64,000 bases of DNA from Balaenoptera acutorostrata (lineage: Eukaryota; Chordata; Mammalia; Artiodactyla; Balaenopteridae), in assembly GCF_949987535.1 (NCBI RefSeq), contig NC_080067.1, positions 82,113,985 through 82,177,984 on the forward strand, in the 5' to 3' direction. Made by a program: the position numbers and the translations under genes. Every line of letters starts with the position of its first letter. Within the stretch, counting starts at the first letter, position 1. This document shows positions 46,701 through 58,335 of the stretch, in pieces. The notes beneath the pieces are model-generated. The model was not told the origin of the DNA. It saw only the letters and a list, made by a program, of their open reading frames with translations, and searched no databases.

Positions 46701-48240
46701 CTCTCCCAAACACAAAACTCCATGAAGATGATTGGAAAGCCCTACTTCCGCCCACGCCCTCCCCCCACATTTTCTCCAGGCAATGTCCAAACGCGGGGCA
46801 GGGGAGATCTCTCTTTATAACATTGTGAACAAAATCTGGGAGTTTCTAGTGAATGGGCCGTGAGCTTCATGTGGACCTGCGTTTTGGTCTGGCTGTTAGA
46901 AAAGACCAGTGGGGTCTTGGTTAGGCTTATGGGCCTATCCGGTTCATAGGAAGATTGAGGCCAGATCTGAAATACTATGTTTGATTCTAGAATTCAGAGG
47001 AGGGTACCAGATTGGTAAGGGGACTGGAAACCTTGACTTCTGAGAGAACACTTGAAAGGGTGGGAGATGTTTAGCTGGGAAGACAGCAGACTGTACAAAG
47101 GTAAGAAGGCAGAGACATGGGCAAAGTGTTATTTATTGCTGGGATCCCTGTCGTCACATGTTAGAAGAGGGACTAAATTTATTTTCGGTTACTCCCAAGG
47201 GCAGAGTTGGGGCAAATGGGTGGAAACAGTAGACAGATTTCAGCTCCAGGTAGAAGATGCCTTTCTAGCCTTTGGGGTTGCAGCCATCAAACCAGATGCC
47301 TCCTGGGGTAACCAGCTGTGTCAGTGGAGGTGTTCAAGGGGAGACTGGATGGCTGACTGCCAAGCTTGTTACTGAGGAAATGGAAGGCTCTGCTTCCAGA
47401 GGTCTGGGGTGGGTCCCAGGAAGGGATCTATTTTTTCAACAGCATGGATTTAGTTTTCCAAGCTCTCCAGCTGATATTGTTGATCAACTCTAAGGTTTGG
47501 GATCATTGGCTAAGATAGCCGCTCAGGTCACACCCAACCCTTGGATTCTGTGGTTTCGCGTCTTACCACAGCATGAATGCCTGCTGCTATCTGTTGGGGT
47601 GTCCTGTCGTCATGCCCAGCTCAGCCTCTGTTGAAAAGTCACAAAGTCACTGCAGACCTGCAGGCCCATGAGGAGATGTCCAGGTGGGGCTGACAAGTGG
47701 ACTGATGTGGGATGCAGAGCTGGAAGGCGATTGGTAATGGTGACATAGGGTGGGAAGGATGGCCCAGACCTGGACGCATATTCTCCTCTCATCCTGCCTC
47801 CCAGCTGTCCCCATCCCCCGACTCTTGTTTGAGGCAAAGCAGTCTGTGGCCCAACACTGGTGGCGGTGGTGGTCAGCAGAAAGATGGACCTTAGTTTGAC
47901 TCCTGGTTTATTCATTCACTTGGTAAGTGAATATGAAAAGCACTGAGGATACCCCAGGTCCACAATGGATGGTACAGAACGTGGAAAGTGGGGAGATCAG
48001 GGGGTAGGCAAGAGGTCGGGAATTAGGAGATGGTTTGAAGGAGGAGGAGTAGGCTGTAAGGAAGGGAAGAGGAGATTGGAGCTGTGAGTATGGGGAGGGG
48101 AAAAGCTTGGAAGTGGGGGCAGGGATGCTCTCTGGGAACAATGGGATACAGTCACAGAAAAGGGGGGTAAACAAACAAACACCGGTGAGACAGTAATTGC
48201 TTTATTCTCTAGCCCAGCCTCATGTGTCAGCCTGGACACC
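46701..48240. other. Intronic DNA without recognised repeats
   Basis: Unique sequence, purine-rich at 47985-48130. No exon-like structure seen. Confidence 0.45.
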
Positions 48241-48272
48241 GCCCCCGCCCCCCCCCGCCCCCCCGCCGACTC
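48241..48272 (-). repeat. C-rich tract; G-quadruplex candidate on the minus strand
   Basis: Runs of 5, 9 and 7 C separated by single G. The 9-base run can split, giving four G-runs with one-base loops on the minus strand. Confidence 0.6.
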
Positions 48273-48755
48273 CCACACACACTTCTTGCTCTGAGAGGGT
48301 TATGAGCTGTTGCTTCTGGGCTTGAGGCATCCTGACTTCACACTTGGGTGGTCTCCTCTCCCTTCCCGTTAGGGGCTCCCTAGGGGTTATCACACAGATC
48401 ACCACAGTCCCACTTGGCTCTTGGAAGGGGTCCTGAGGGACCTTGGTGCGCGACACGTAGTAGGTGCTCGGTGAGAGTTTGAATGAATGAATGAACGGGT
48501 GGTGGGGTGGGTGGACCGCTGCATGCAGACTCTCAGCTGTACCGAAGTGCTAGACCAACACCTCCACAGAAGGAAGCGATACAGCTCGGCTTGGAAGCCT
48601 ATTTTGGTGGATTGTTATCCTAAACTCTGAGCAGGGCTTCCAAAATCCCTCCTGCTGCAATTTAAAACGTGTGCCTTCTTGGAAACAGAAAGCTGTTGCC
48701 TGGCACTGCCGGTACTATATCCCTTCACAGATTTGAAAACCATTATTAAGTCATT
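48273..48755. other. Intronic DNA without recognised features
   Basis: Unique sequence with a (TGAA)n-like patch near 48480. An L2-tail-like 'cgacacgtagtaggtgctcggtgag' lies at about 48450. Confidence 0.4.
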
Positions 48756-48845
48756 CTTTCAGCCTTTTCCCCATTCATTCAGACAACAACCATTTATTAG
48801 ATGCCTACAGTGTAACAGGCACTGTGCTAGACCATGAGGGTCCAA
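48756..48845 (-). repeat. MIR-type fragment
   Basis: 'ttcattcagacaacaaccatttattagatgcctacagtgtaacaggcactgtgctagacc' is a MIR or MIR-like end motif. Confidence 0.55.
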
Positions 48846-49639
48846 AAATGACTCAGCCTGGGTCCCAGCACCCAGCATTGCCTTTAGCCCAGATGCTCCC
48901 ACTGACTGTCGTTTGGAGGGATGTTAATAGATGTTTCACATACACACATTCAGTCCTGTGTCAGATAAATTTAAGAAATACTGGGTTAAACAGAATTCTT
49001 TATTGTAGAACTTTAAAGCTTTTAATATGTTAATATGCAGTAGAATTTGCCAAGAGGAGGCTATTGCATGAAGCCTTTATCAAACATATTTGACCCCAGA
49101 ACCAGTTTTTGAAGGAACATAACAGAGGCATTAGTGTTTGTTGGAACTCATTTTGGGACACACTGCTTCAGGGGCTGGGAGAATCTTTGAAATTTCTCAG
49201 GGTCCAGCCCCCTGCCTCTGGGGTAGGCCTAGGCAAAGTCATCTACATGGGGGCATTTGTTTGTTTGGGGGCTTTCTTCCCTCAAGAAGGAGATTACCCA
49301 GCTTGCATTGGCTGGCTACTTGTTTTAAAGTCTCATTCCCCATCTGCATCTGAAATCCTTTATAAAGTAAGATGATGGGGCTGGAAGGGACCAGCGAGAT
49401 GCCTCCTTTATCTAGTTTCAGTTTCCTTTAGGGGTTTTCTGCTGTCATTAGACATCGGAGCCTGTTGGGCTCTGTATATGACCTTTGGTGGGGCTGGGCT
49501 GCATGCACTGGGGGCATGGCTGCCCATGGGGAAGTCGTGATGGGCCATTTCAGAGCATCCTTCTTCCCCAAATTTTCTTTGTTTCCTTTGCACCCTTACC
49601 CTCCAAAAGGAGGAAGACCTTAAAGAATATTGATTATGA
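48846..49639. other. Intronic DNA without recognised features
   Basis: Unique sequence. No exon recognised. Confidence 0.4.
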
Positions 49640-49830
49640 ACAATGAGTATATATTGAGTTTTTGTTGTAAGCCTGGCACTGGGCTAATCCGTTACATATG
49701 AGACCTCATTTAATCTTAATATCAACCCTTTGAGAAAGATTTATCCCTATTTCAGGGCTGCAGAAAATGGGATAAGAGAAGGTAAGTAACTTCCCCAAGG
49801 TCACTCAGTGAGTGAGCATAGCAGATGGTT
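49640..49830 (-). repeat. MIR element
   Basis: Reverse MIR: 'gagtatatattgagtttttg...ctggcactgggctaatccgttacatatgagacctcatttaatc...gagaaggtaagtaacttccccaaggtcactcagtgagtgag'. Confidence 0.8.
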
Positions 49831-50140
49831 CAGCGCCCGCCCATATTCCCTGGGCATGTACCTTTCTGCTCTTGCCAGACAGACTGCCAGCTGTCAGGAC
49901 CTGAGGGCTTTCTCTGGCCCTGAGCCTCTCTGCCTGTCTGTGGGACAGGTCAGAAGTGCTGGGGAGGGAGTGCCCATCCCTAGAACAGTTCTCAACCAAT
50001 GACTGTTGGGAGCTGGTGGATAAATACCCCAGCTCCCTCGACCCCGGTGTGGGGGGAGTATACGTTTGAGACAAGCCTTCTCTGTTGTCTCCTAGTCCTG
50101 CAGAAGGATTCTGCTCTGGTTGCCCACAGTGGTATAGGTG
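49831..50140. other. Intronic DNA without recognised features
   Basis: Unique sequence. Confidence 0.4.
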
Positions 50141-50280
50141 TGAAAACATTTCTTTTTTCTTTTCTTCCCCTTCCTTCCTTCCTCCCTCCATCCCTCCCTC
50201 CCTCCCTTTTTCCCTCCCTCCCTCTCTTCCTTCCTGCCTTTCTTTTTTTTCTTTCTTCCCTTCTTTGTCTCATTTCTCCA
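50141..50280. repeat. Polypyrimidine tract, (CCTT/CCCT)n
   Basis: About 140 bases of almost pure C/T on the + strand, built from CTTC and CCCT variants. Purine-pyrimidine asymmetric DNA able to adopt triplex structures. Confidence 0.9.
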
Positions 50281-50604
50281 TTCTCTGTCTAATGTTTTCT
50301 GGGGTCACCTCCCAGGTAAACCATTTCTTTCAAGTCCATGTCTCAGGATATTTTTCCAGGGACAATCCAAATTGAGAGTGGAGAAGCTGGAATTCTAATC
50401 TGGGTTTGACTTGAACACTAGGGAGGGGAGTGGCCGCTTTGCTAGGGCAAAATGCATCAAGTGCAGAACCCTGTGGCAGACTCGGAACCCTAGTCCTGCC
50501 TGGCCCCTCACTCCTATCTGATAACATATTTTGTCACCAGTAGAGTGGTTTCTGGACTAGTGGAATGGTGTGAAAATTTTAAAACTATATACATATTTTT
50601 TGTT

Positions 50605-50641
50605 TATATATATATATATATATATACACACACATATATAT
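50605..50641. repeat. (TA)n / (CA)n microsatellite
   Basis: TA repeat running into CACACACA and TATATA. Confidence 0.9.
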
Positions 50642-50824
50642 TTAATTTCTGCTTCTTAAAGATGTATGACTTTCTGTTCCCTAGACGTGGCTCAAATATC
50701 AGCCAAAGACTCAAATACTTGGACATCTGATTAACATTTTTTTAGAGGACACAGGACTTTACCACATGTGATCTTACTTGCTTCTCATGATGGCTCTGAG
50801 GAGGTGATGAGTTAAGAAGGTGCA

Positions 50825-51120
50825 GACATTGGCTTTTGGGCCCAGGGGCCCAGGAGAAGTCCCTGGTTATATGGTCCTGGCTGAGTTGCCTTACTCTCGC
50901 TCAGTCAGTTCCCTGACTGACAGGATCTGTTGTTGGGTGCCCAGATAAGGTAATGCATGCAAGAGTACTCATAGTTACAGACCTGTGCTGCTGGTATTGT
51001 GTTGGAGAGGAGGAAGTAGGTATTCAGAGAGGTTGAGTGACCTCACTCAGGTCACACAGCCAGTTAGCCTAGGAGCTGCTATACAAATCCAGATCTCTGA
51101 CTCCAAATCCAGTGCTCTTT
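50825..51120. repeat. Two MIR fragments in opposite orientation
   Basis: The forward part (about 50825-50985) has 'tatggtcctggctgagttgccttac'. The reverse part (about 50990-51120) has 'gtattcagagaggttgagtgacctcactcaggtcacacagccagttag...ccagatctctgactccaaatccagtgctctt'. Confidence 0.6.
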
Positions 51121-51614
51121 TCACATTTGGACCCAGCCCTGAGTCCATCCCATGGTGCCTAAATTAGAAGGCACAGCTGCTATCAAGCAGTCGTCTTGGG
51201 TGGTTGTGGAACGTGTGGTTTCTTATTTGTGATGCCTTCCTTCCTACGTGGTGTCTGGCTCAGATGGGCGTTAAGTGATTTGTCATTTCCTGAGCCTGCA
51301 GTCATGCTGCGAGCGGGGGCAGCGCTGAAGTGTTCAGGGGGCACCTGGGATCAGATGTTTACCTGTGAAGAGCCCCCGAGTGGTCTTCTGGATGCGTGAG
51401 GAGGGACCGAGACCCAGGAGATGGGTCAGACTCAACGCTGGGATAGCTTAGGTCTGGGTGTGAGGCTGCCTCGTGTCCAGGCTTCTGGTGGTGTACATGG
51501 AACAGGGGTGGGAAGGAGGTGGCTGGGGACACACGTCAGGATCGCTTCTTGGAGGTCAGACTTGGGGTCTTTCTGTAGAGTTGCATCTAGTAGATGGCGC
51601 AGTTTAGCGCTTAC
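51121..51614. other. Intronic DNA without recognised features
   Basis: Unique sequence. Confidence 0.4.
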
Positions 51615-51773
51615 TCTAGGAGGTCTTTATTTCGTTTATTTATTTATTTGGCCACGCTGTGATGCACGCAGGAGTCTAGTTCCCCGACCAGGGATCCAAC
51701 CCATGCCCCCTGCAGTGGAAGCGTAGAGCCTTAACCACTGGACCGCCAGGGAAGTCCCTCTAGGATGTCTTTA
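51615..51773 (-). mobile_element. Short tRNA-derived CHR-type SINE
   Basis: Reverse orientation: T/A tail at 51631-51650, B-box-like CCGACCAGGGATCCAACCC, head 'ttaaccactggaccgccagggaagtccc'. Target duplication CTCTAGGAGGTCTTTA at 51615-51630 against CTCTAGGATGTCTTTA at 51758-51773, one mismatch. Confidence 0.9.
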
Positions 51774-52290
51774 GAGCCCAGCTCCCCACAACCATCAACA
51801 TCCTAAAAAGTACCCCAAACATCCTGCTTCAAATCCACTTCTGTCCTTGTCACTCTTCTCAAGAAAACTAAAGGAAAATGTAACTCCTACCCAAGTGCCA
51901 TTCTTTTGCTAAGTGGATTTTCAAGGTTTTATTTTCGCATTTTCTTTTGGGGATGGGAAGGCTGTTTATTTGTTCACTTAACATGCCCAAGCCCGCAGTC
52001 TTCCTCTGGCCAAGTCCCTTTTCCTGTAAGCATTTCACCACGCCATCTGGGAGGGACCCAGCCATCCTGACAGGCGCCCAGCGGGTAACACCAGCTCAGA
52101 AGTGCCTTGGCTCTGACATCTCAGCCAAGCAGGCTGCCGACGGAGAGGGATCATCACTGAATCCCAGGTGAGCAGGGTAGGCTTGTACCCCTCCCTGCCG
52201 AGGGAGAGGCGCCCTGCCTTTGCAACATCTGGCACTCTGCATCTAACATCTGAGTCACTCTGAAACACCCTCTTCTTTTTCTCTGTAGCA
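51774..52290. other. Intronic DNA without recognised features
   Basis: Unique sequence. Confidence 0.4.
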
Positions 52291-52405
52291 CTCATACTGG
52301 TTTGTAATTTTATCTCTGTAGGTTTATCTATCTGTCTTTCAACTTGACAGTCAGCTGACTGAGGACAGGGGCCTTGTCTGTTTGAATACTTAGATATTTA
52401 CTGAA
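52291..52405 (+). repeat. L2-like tail fragment
   Basis: 'gactgaggacaggggccttgtctgtttgaatacttagatatttactgaatg' resembles the L2 3' end. Diverged. Confidence 0.4.
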
Positions 52406-53690
52406 TGTTACTGACTTTCCGACCCCTACTGCCCAGCACTGTGGGAAGAAGGTGGACAGTTCCCATTCTCAGGTTCTACAGGGAATGCTGACTCTTGGCA
52501 GCCAGGGGTCCCTCATGGTGCTCCCTCCCTGGACCAAGGCAAGCTTGTCCTCCACTGGCAAGGGGCTCTGGACCTGGGGGTGTGGTCTTAGAAAACAATG
52601 CTTTCCATCTTTGCCCTCCCTCCCTTGGGTTCCCTACTGGTCTGTTGGGTGATGTCAGGAAGGGTCCCTGTTGCCCCCATTTGCCTCTCTCTCCCATCCT
52701 TGGTCCCCTTTCTTCTTCTCAGCTTTCTTCTGGTATCTTTTTCCTCCTCCTGAGTCCTGCCACTTCCCTCTTTCCAGCTGTAAGATGTGGGAAAGACCTC
52801 AGAGACTTGCCAGGAGGCAAGTTCAACTGTAAGGACAATAAATATAAGCCTGGATAACTACACAAATTCCAAACAGTATTCTTCATTCTTTTCAAAGCAA
52901 TCCCATGAAACAGCAGTTCTCACCGTGCGTTATAAACTTCCTTATGGTTGATTGCCCTGTATTACAGTGCATGTGTCAGCTCCGTTTTTCACCTCAAACG
53001 CCCAAGGCTGAGACTTCAGCTTTTGGGGTGGGTTAACCTCCAGTCACCCTACGGAGCTTAAGGCGTGGGAAGTGAAGGCATATCTAGGAGTTTTTACATA
53101 ACCCTGGTATCCAGGCTCATCTGGGGCGGGCCTGGGCATCAGCATTTTGGAATGTTCCTGCTGATTCTGACATGCCCAGGGATGAGGGTGCCTTGAGCCA
53201 CCCTTCATCAGCAGAGGGCTCACAAGGATGACGCCGAGTCTGATTTATGGCTATATTGAAAGGCAAGTTGCTTATATCGAAAGGGGTTTATTGTGGTGAT
53301 TCAGTAAAGAGTGACGGCCGCTAAAAATTATTGCAGACGTGTAATAGGGGAAGAAGACTTGGTTGGTGGTTGGTGTATAAAATCTTGTCAGGCAAGGCTG
53401 TGGCTCAGTATATTTATGTTCCTCTTATCACCAGCAATTAGCCCCAAACATGGTTCAATAAATAGATTAGTGCAGTGCTATAATAACTGCAAGGATATTT
53501 TAGAAAATAAGTGCTATTCCATGTGTTCAGTGGAGCCATCTTAGCAGAGCAGCAAATCTCACTCAACGTTCCTGACGGCCTCTTAGCTACAAACAAATGC
53601 CTAGTGATCAGTGTGAGCTCTTCCCTTCTCTCTTTTTTATGCGGTATTTCCCTTTTGAGTGGGAGAAATTGTACATTAGTCTTTGTGAGT
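52406..53690. other. Intronic DNA; unique AT-balanced block at 53240-53560
   Basis: No repeat is recognised. The block at 53240-53560 is rich in short AT motifs (e.g. 'caataaatagattag', 'agcaattagcccc') and looks like possible conserved non-coding DNA. Confidence 0.35.
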
Positions 53691-53820
53691 CTCCCTCCAA
53701 CTAGAATGTAAACTAGAAAATGTCTGTAGTAGATGCTCAATAAATATTTGTTAAAGGAATGAATGAATTTGCTCAGAGTTACACAGCAGGTAAGTAGCAA
53801 TGTGAGTCCAGCACTAATAC
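53691..53820. repeat. L2 tail and MIR core, adjacent
   Basis: 'agtagatgctcaataaatatttgttaaaggaatgaatgaa' (L2 end) runs into 'ttgctcagagttacacagcaggtaagtagcaatgtg' (reverse MIR core). Confidence 0.6.
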
Positions 53821-55734
53821 CGCCATTACTTTTTCTTCAACTCTTAAGCTCATAAAATATGTAAGGAATTATATAGTTAGTGACTCCCCATTTGCACGTA
53901 TTGTTATCAGCTTGTGTGGCAAAGACTAAAAGAGTAAAGAAAGGTGATGTGTAGGGTGATGGAGAGATGGCGCTTGCACCCTGAAAGGATTTCCTTCCTG
54001 TGCACTTTGAAGCTACTTCTTTCCTAGCACCTTTGGCTAGAAAGGTGCAAGGATCCTGCTGTAGCCCTTGTGCTCTGGGAGGACTGAGAGATGCACATGA
54101 AATCAGGGTCCATCTGAGGACTGGAAGGATTGAAAATCACCAGATGTGTGGGCTGAGGCCTGGGAAGCATCCCTATCCAGGAGCGAGAGACATCCTTGGG
54201 TTAAATCCTCCATGAAAGGCCACATGTGGATTACGACGTGGTCTTTTTTGGAAAAGGGTTATCTGGGGAGAGTTAATTTTGGATTTTGCTTTACATTTAT
54301 TTTTAAAGTGGAATATTTCTCCGGCATTGGTGACAATGGCCTAGAAAAGCCAGTTAGTCACCATCTGACATCTTCCCCGTGTGGGGTGTTTGCTGCCCCT
54401 GCTTCTTTCCCACCTGATGTCTCTGGGGCTGATTTAAATCCTCTCCCTCGGGGGCCTCTGGGGTGATTTCACTGGCAAACAGATCTATAGGGAAGTCCTG
54501 CTGGATCTAAGTGGTGTCATCCTCTGCTCTGATCCTGGGTGACAGGGAGTGGCCCCTGGCGCTGCTCTTTGCTTCTCCTTGGAGGGGGCGATGGCATCCA
54601 GGTGAGGCCTTACCCTGCCACATCCAGGTCTGTAAGACTGGTTCCAGCCTGCGTTCTCCAGTAGTTTTTTTGTTCTTTAATTTTACTCTGTATAGTCTGC
54701 AGGGAGTAAAAGGAAAATCACCCAAAGCCTGTATTTAAAGAACAAACCTGGTTTCTCTTAAGGGATCAAAAATATATGGACTGTTCCATCCCACTTCCCC
54801 TAGGGTCATCTCTGGTTCCACTGTGGAGCAGGAAGAGGGTCTCAGGGCAGACGCTGGAGCCTCTGTACTGTGAGGGGGTGGAAGACGGGAGGAGGCACTG
54901 GGAGAGGTGACAGAGGTGGCATCCCTGCACACTCAGTTGAGAGGTGGGGAGAAGGGCCAAGGCTGGCCCTGGAGTGATGTGCGGGGCATTTTCTGCTGGA
55001 TCTTCACACCCCCCAGTTGTAATTCATCTAAGAGGGACAACTCTGGGCCTGGAGGGAGTAGGGCAGTGGCTGTGGGCAGGTGAGCTCAGAGGACCTGTTG
55101 CAGTTGAGTGCAGGTGTAGAGTAGGGCACAGAGGCTCAGAGCCTTGGATCTTCTGGAAGCCACCGGGCCAGCCACACGCAGGTGCCATATGCCACCCTGC
55201 CTTCTCCCACCTGTTCCTGCCCCCTCGTGCAGCACCGCCCTTCCAGGGAATGGGTATCAGGTGGTCTCAGAAGCGCCTCCCTTCGTGTTTGCGTGAACTC
55301 TGACCTCTCCAGGCCCCCAGAGTGAAAAGCCTGGGGAACCTACCTTACTGGCAGGTGGGAGTGGGCAGGACCAGGTGCCTGGGCTCCTGCTCTGAGGAGA
55401 GGAGGGCTTTGTGATCTGCCTCCATCCAGGGCTGGGGAGGGGCTGAGCACAGGCACTCCCTGGGGAGGGGGACACTCCTCCTTCTTCCTTTTCTCCGGGG
55501 ACCCCTCTGGACTTGGAGGTGTCCTGATAGCCTGCCTGGTGTGGGGTGGGCTGTCCACTGGGAACAGCATCTCTTTCTTTTCCATTCACCAGTCTTTGCT
55601 GCAGTCCTGATGAACCCCTTGGGGTCCTGGGCATGGGGAAGAAAGAGGGGGCTTTGTCCTTCCCCTGGGGGAATGTTCAGTCTGATGGAAATCTTTTGCC
55701 TTTCTGAGATACCCAACTTAAAGACAGGACAGTG
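53821..55734. other. Intronic DNA without recognised features
   Basis: Unique sequence. No exon-like structure. Open frames up to about 125 codons appear random. Confidence 0.4.
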
Positions 55735-55925
55735 TTGCTAATTCCTACCATTTATCACGCACTTACTGTGTGCCAGGAGGCGCTGAGCACTTGGTAACTT
55801 ATTTGATCCTCGTAATCTCCCTTTAGGTAGGTGTTGCTTTTTTTTTTAAAGAGGATAATTTATAGATGAGAAAATCGAGGCCCGGAGAAGGTAAGTGGCT
55901 CCCGTAAGGTTGTGCGTTTAGAGAG
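55735..55925 (-). repeat. MIR element
   Basis: Reverse MIR: 'catttatcacgcacttactgtgtgccagg...gatgagaaaatcgaggcccggagaaggtaagtggc', with an internal T-run at about 55830. Confidence 0.8.
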
Positions 55926-56984
55926 CAGTACAGCGGGCTCCAGAGCTCATGCTCCCTGCCAGTACACCAGCAGCTCCCAAACTAGTGTGTGCAAGAATTC
56001 CCCACGAAGTTTATTTAAAAATCAATTCCTGGGCCCCTTGTCAAGAGAGTCCCATCCAGTAAGATTCAGGTGGACCCCAGGAATCTACATCTTAAGTAGG
56101 CACCCTAAAATTTGAGGCAGGTGCCCCAGGGACACAATTCCAACCTAGTGCCTCCCCAGGTGGAGAAAGGATTGAGGCTGAAGTGATGGGGGGCGGTGCC
56201 CGGCCACCCGCAGAGACAGAGGTTTCTGTGTTGACTTCCCCTGGAGGTAGCTGGGGAAAGCAGAATGAGATGGTTAGACTGAGGGTAGGAGGTGCCTTTC
56301 TGCTGAGCCTGTGCCTGGTGGGTCTCAGGGGGCAGAGCTGGAGGAGGCTTTTGGAAGAGCTGAGGGAGAGACTGTAATCTGGGGGGCAGGAGCTGGGAAG
56401 TGGTCCGGGAGAGAGCACATGTCAACGGCCAGAGAAAGGAGGCAGACAAAGGGATTCTCAGATGACGGCAGGGACGCCGGCTGTGACACTGCAGGCACAG
56501 AAGTTTTGACCGGGAGACATCTGCCTCTGCCTCAGTTTCCTCATCTGGACAACGCAGATCAGACATTCTCTGAAGGTCCTTCCAGTGTGTACGTTAACAG
56601 GGGCACTGGGCCCAATGAGAAAGGACTTCACTCCAGAGGCCCGGGTGGGGAGCAGAATGGGGACGAAAATGGTACAACCCTGGGGGGACTGAGAGTCGCA
56701 CGGCCGGACAGTGCGTGGCCCTCATGGGTCCTTGTCCCTTGATCCTCCGGGTCAGAGTCCCTCCAGTTCCTCGAGCTCAGCATGTCCCCAAACAAAATTC
56801 GTCATGATCCCTAAATTGGCTTTATTTTTGTCATGTCAGTTCTCTCTTTGCCTAGGTAGTGGTGTTAGATGTTTGCTGGACTGAATTATTTAACAACATC
56901 TACCATGTGTTAGGCACTGGGAAACCAAGAGGAAAGAGCTGCAGACCCTGCCCTCAGGAGCAAGCCTGTGCATTGTGCCTCCTG
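55926..56984. other. Intronic DNA without recognised features
   Basis: Unique sequence. A possible MIR-like 'catctaccatgtgttaggcactggg' lies near 56900. Confidence 0.4.
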
Positions 56985-57150
56985 TACGCCTGACTCTGTT
57001 CTAAGTGCTTTATTTTGTTCTGTTAACTCATTTAATCCCCACAACAGCCCTAGGAGGTGAACACTGTTGTTGTCACCCCCATTTTGCAGATGAGAACACT
57101 GAGACTGGCAGGTTAGGTAACTGGCCCAAGCTCACACAATGAACCGGGCA
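56985..57150 (-). repeat. MIR element
   Basis: Reverse MIR: 'tgactctgttctaagtgctttattttg...ttaactcatttaatccccacaacagccctaggaggtgaacac...ccattttgcagatgagaacactgag'. Confidence 0.85.
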
Positions 57151-58055
57151 GCCTGGCTCCCAGTCTGGGCTCTGACCTCCCAAGTGCAGCGGACAGACGG
57201 GCACTCACACCCTCTAGGCGCAGCATGACACCTGCGGTTTTAGCAGCAGGGATAGCATGCAGCCTATACCAGGGAGGGAATGGGAAGAGGTATGTGGCGA
57301 AGGTGAGGCTGCTAGTATGTGGACTAGGTTGGGAAGAGTGTAGATTTCTGGGCCAAGGGGGTTGCATTTTTTGGAGGCAGTGGGGATCTCCAGAAGGTTC
57401 TCATGGCCCCATCTGTATTTGGAAAGGTGGCTCTAGTGTGTGGATCTGGAGGGAGCAGCCTCTTGGAAGAGGGAGAGCTGGTGCCGTTGTCTGGGGAGGC
57501 TGGAGAAGTCCCGGGGGTGCTGGGCGGTTGAAGGTCAGGGCCTTCAACAAGAGGGGGTGGGTCACAGGGTGCATCTGGGCATTTACCTATTAGTTTCTCC
57601 TTGCCTTGGTTACCAGTGGTGCCAAACCCACAGCCTTGTGCTCCCTAACTAGGAGACCAGCTCCCCAGCCTCCGGGAACTAGATATCATCTTTTTCCCAG
57701 GGGACCTGAGGTGGCTCCTGAGGGCCCTCCTCCTTACCTTTTCTTGGGCTTTGAATATCCCATGACAGCCTCCTCTCCTCAAATGCCCGGGGCTCTGCCT
57801 TTATCTAGGTGTTAAGCGCCCAAACATTCAACCTCTGAGCTCCTCCTCCCTCTGGCACCCGGGAGCCCCCACCCCAACCAGCTCCGTTGCCCAGAGATCT
57901 CAGGTCTCTGAGAACTTCATCTCTCTCTGGGCCACTGGCATCCTGGCCACCCTGACCCCCAGCAGAGCTCCTGGTGCTCCTGTAGGCCCAATATGACACC
58001 CTCCACGCACTGCCCCTTCTCGGGGACCACTTGACAAAGCGCACATCTAAGCCCC
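57151..58055. other. Intronic DNA without recognised features
   Basis: Unique sequence. Confidence 0.4.
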
Positions 58056-58335
58056 TTGTTCATTGCTTGCCCGCTCCCCCTCCCCCACTAGAACGTCAGC
58101 TTCCCCAGGCAGGGACTCCTCATGCTCATGGCTGTGTTCTCTGTGCCTACACGGTTCACATCGCAGCTCCGCCATGTCCCAGCTGTTTCTCCTTGGCAGG
58201 CTCCTTGTCCTTTCTGAGCCTAAGTGTACTCCACCAAATGGGATATTATAAGAATTGCTGCCCCTGAAGGTTGTGTTGACCATTCTGTGTGATGGTGTAT
58301 GCAAAGCACTTAGCACAGGGACTGCCAAGAAAAAC
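58056..58335 (+). repeat. L2 and MIR-like tail fragments
   Basis: 'cccccactagaacgtcagcttccccaggcaggga...ctgtgttctctgtgcctac' (L2), then 'tttctgagcctaagtgtactccaccaaatggga...gtgtatgcaaagcacttagcacaggg' (MIR 3' half). Confidence 0.6.
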
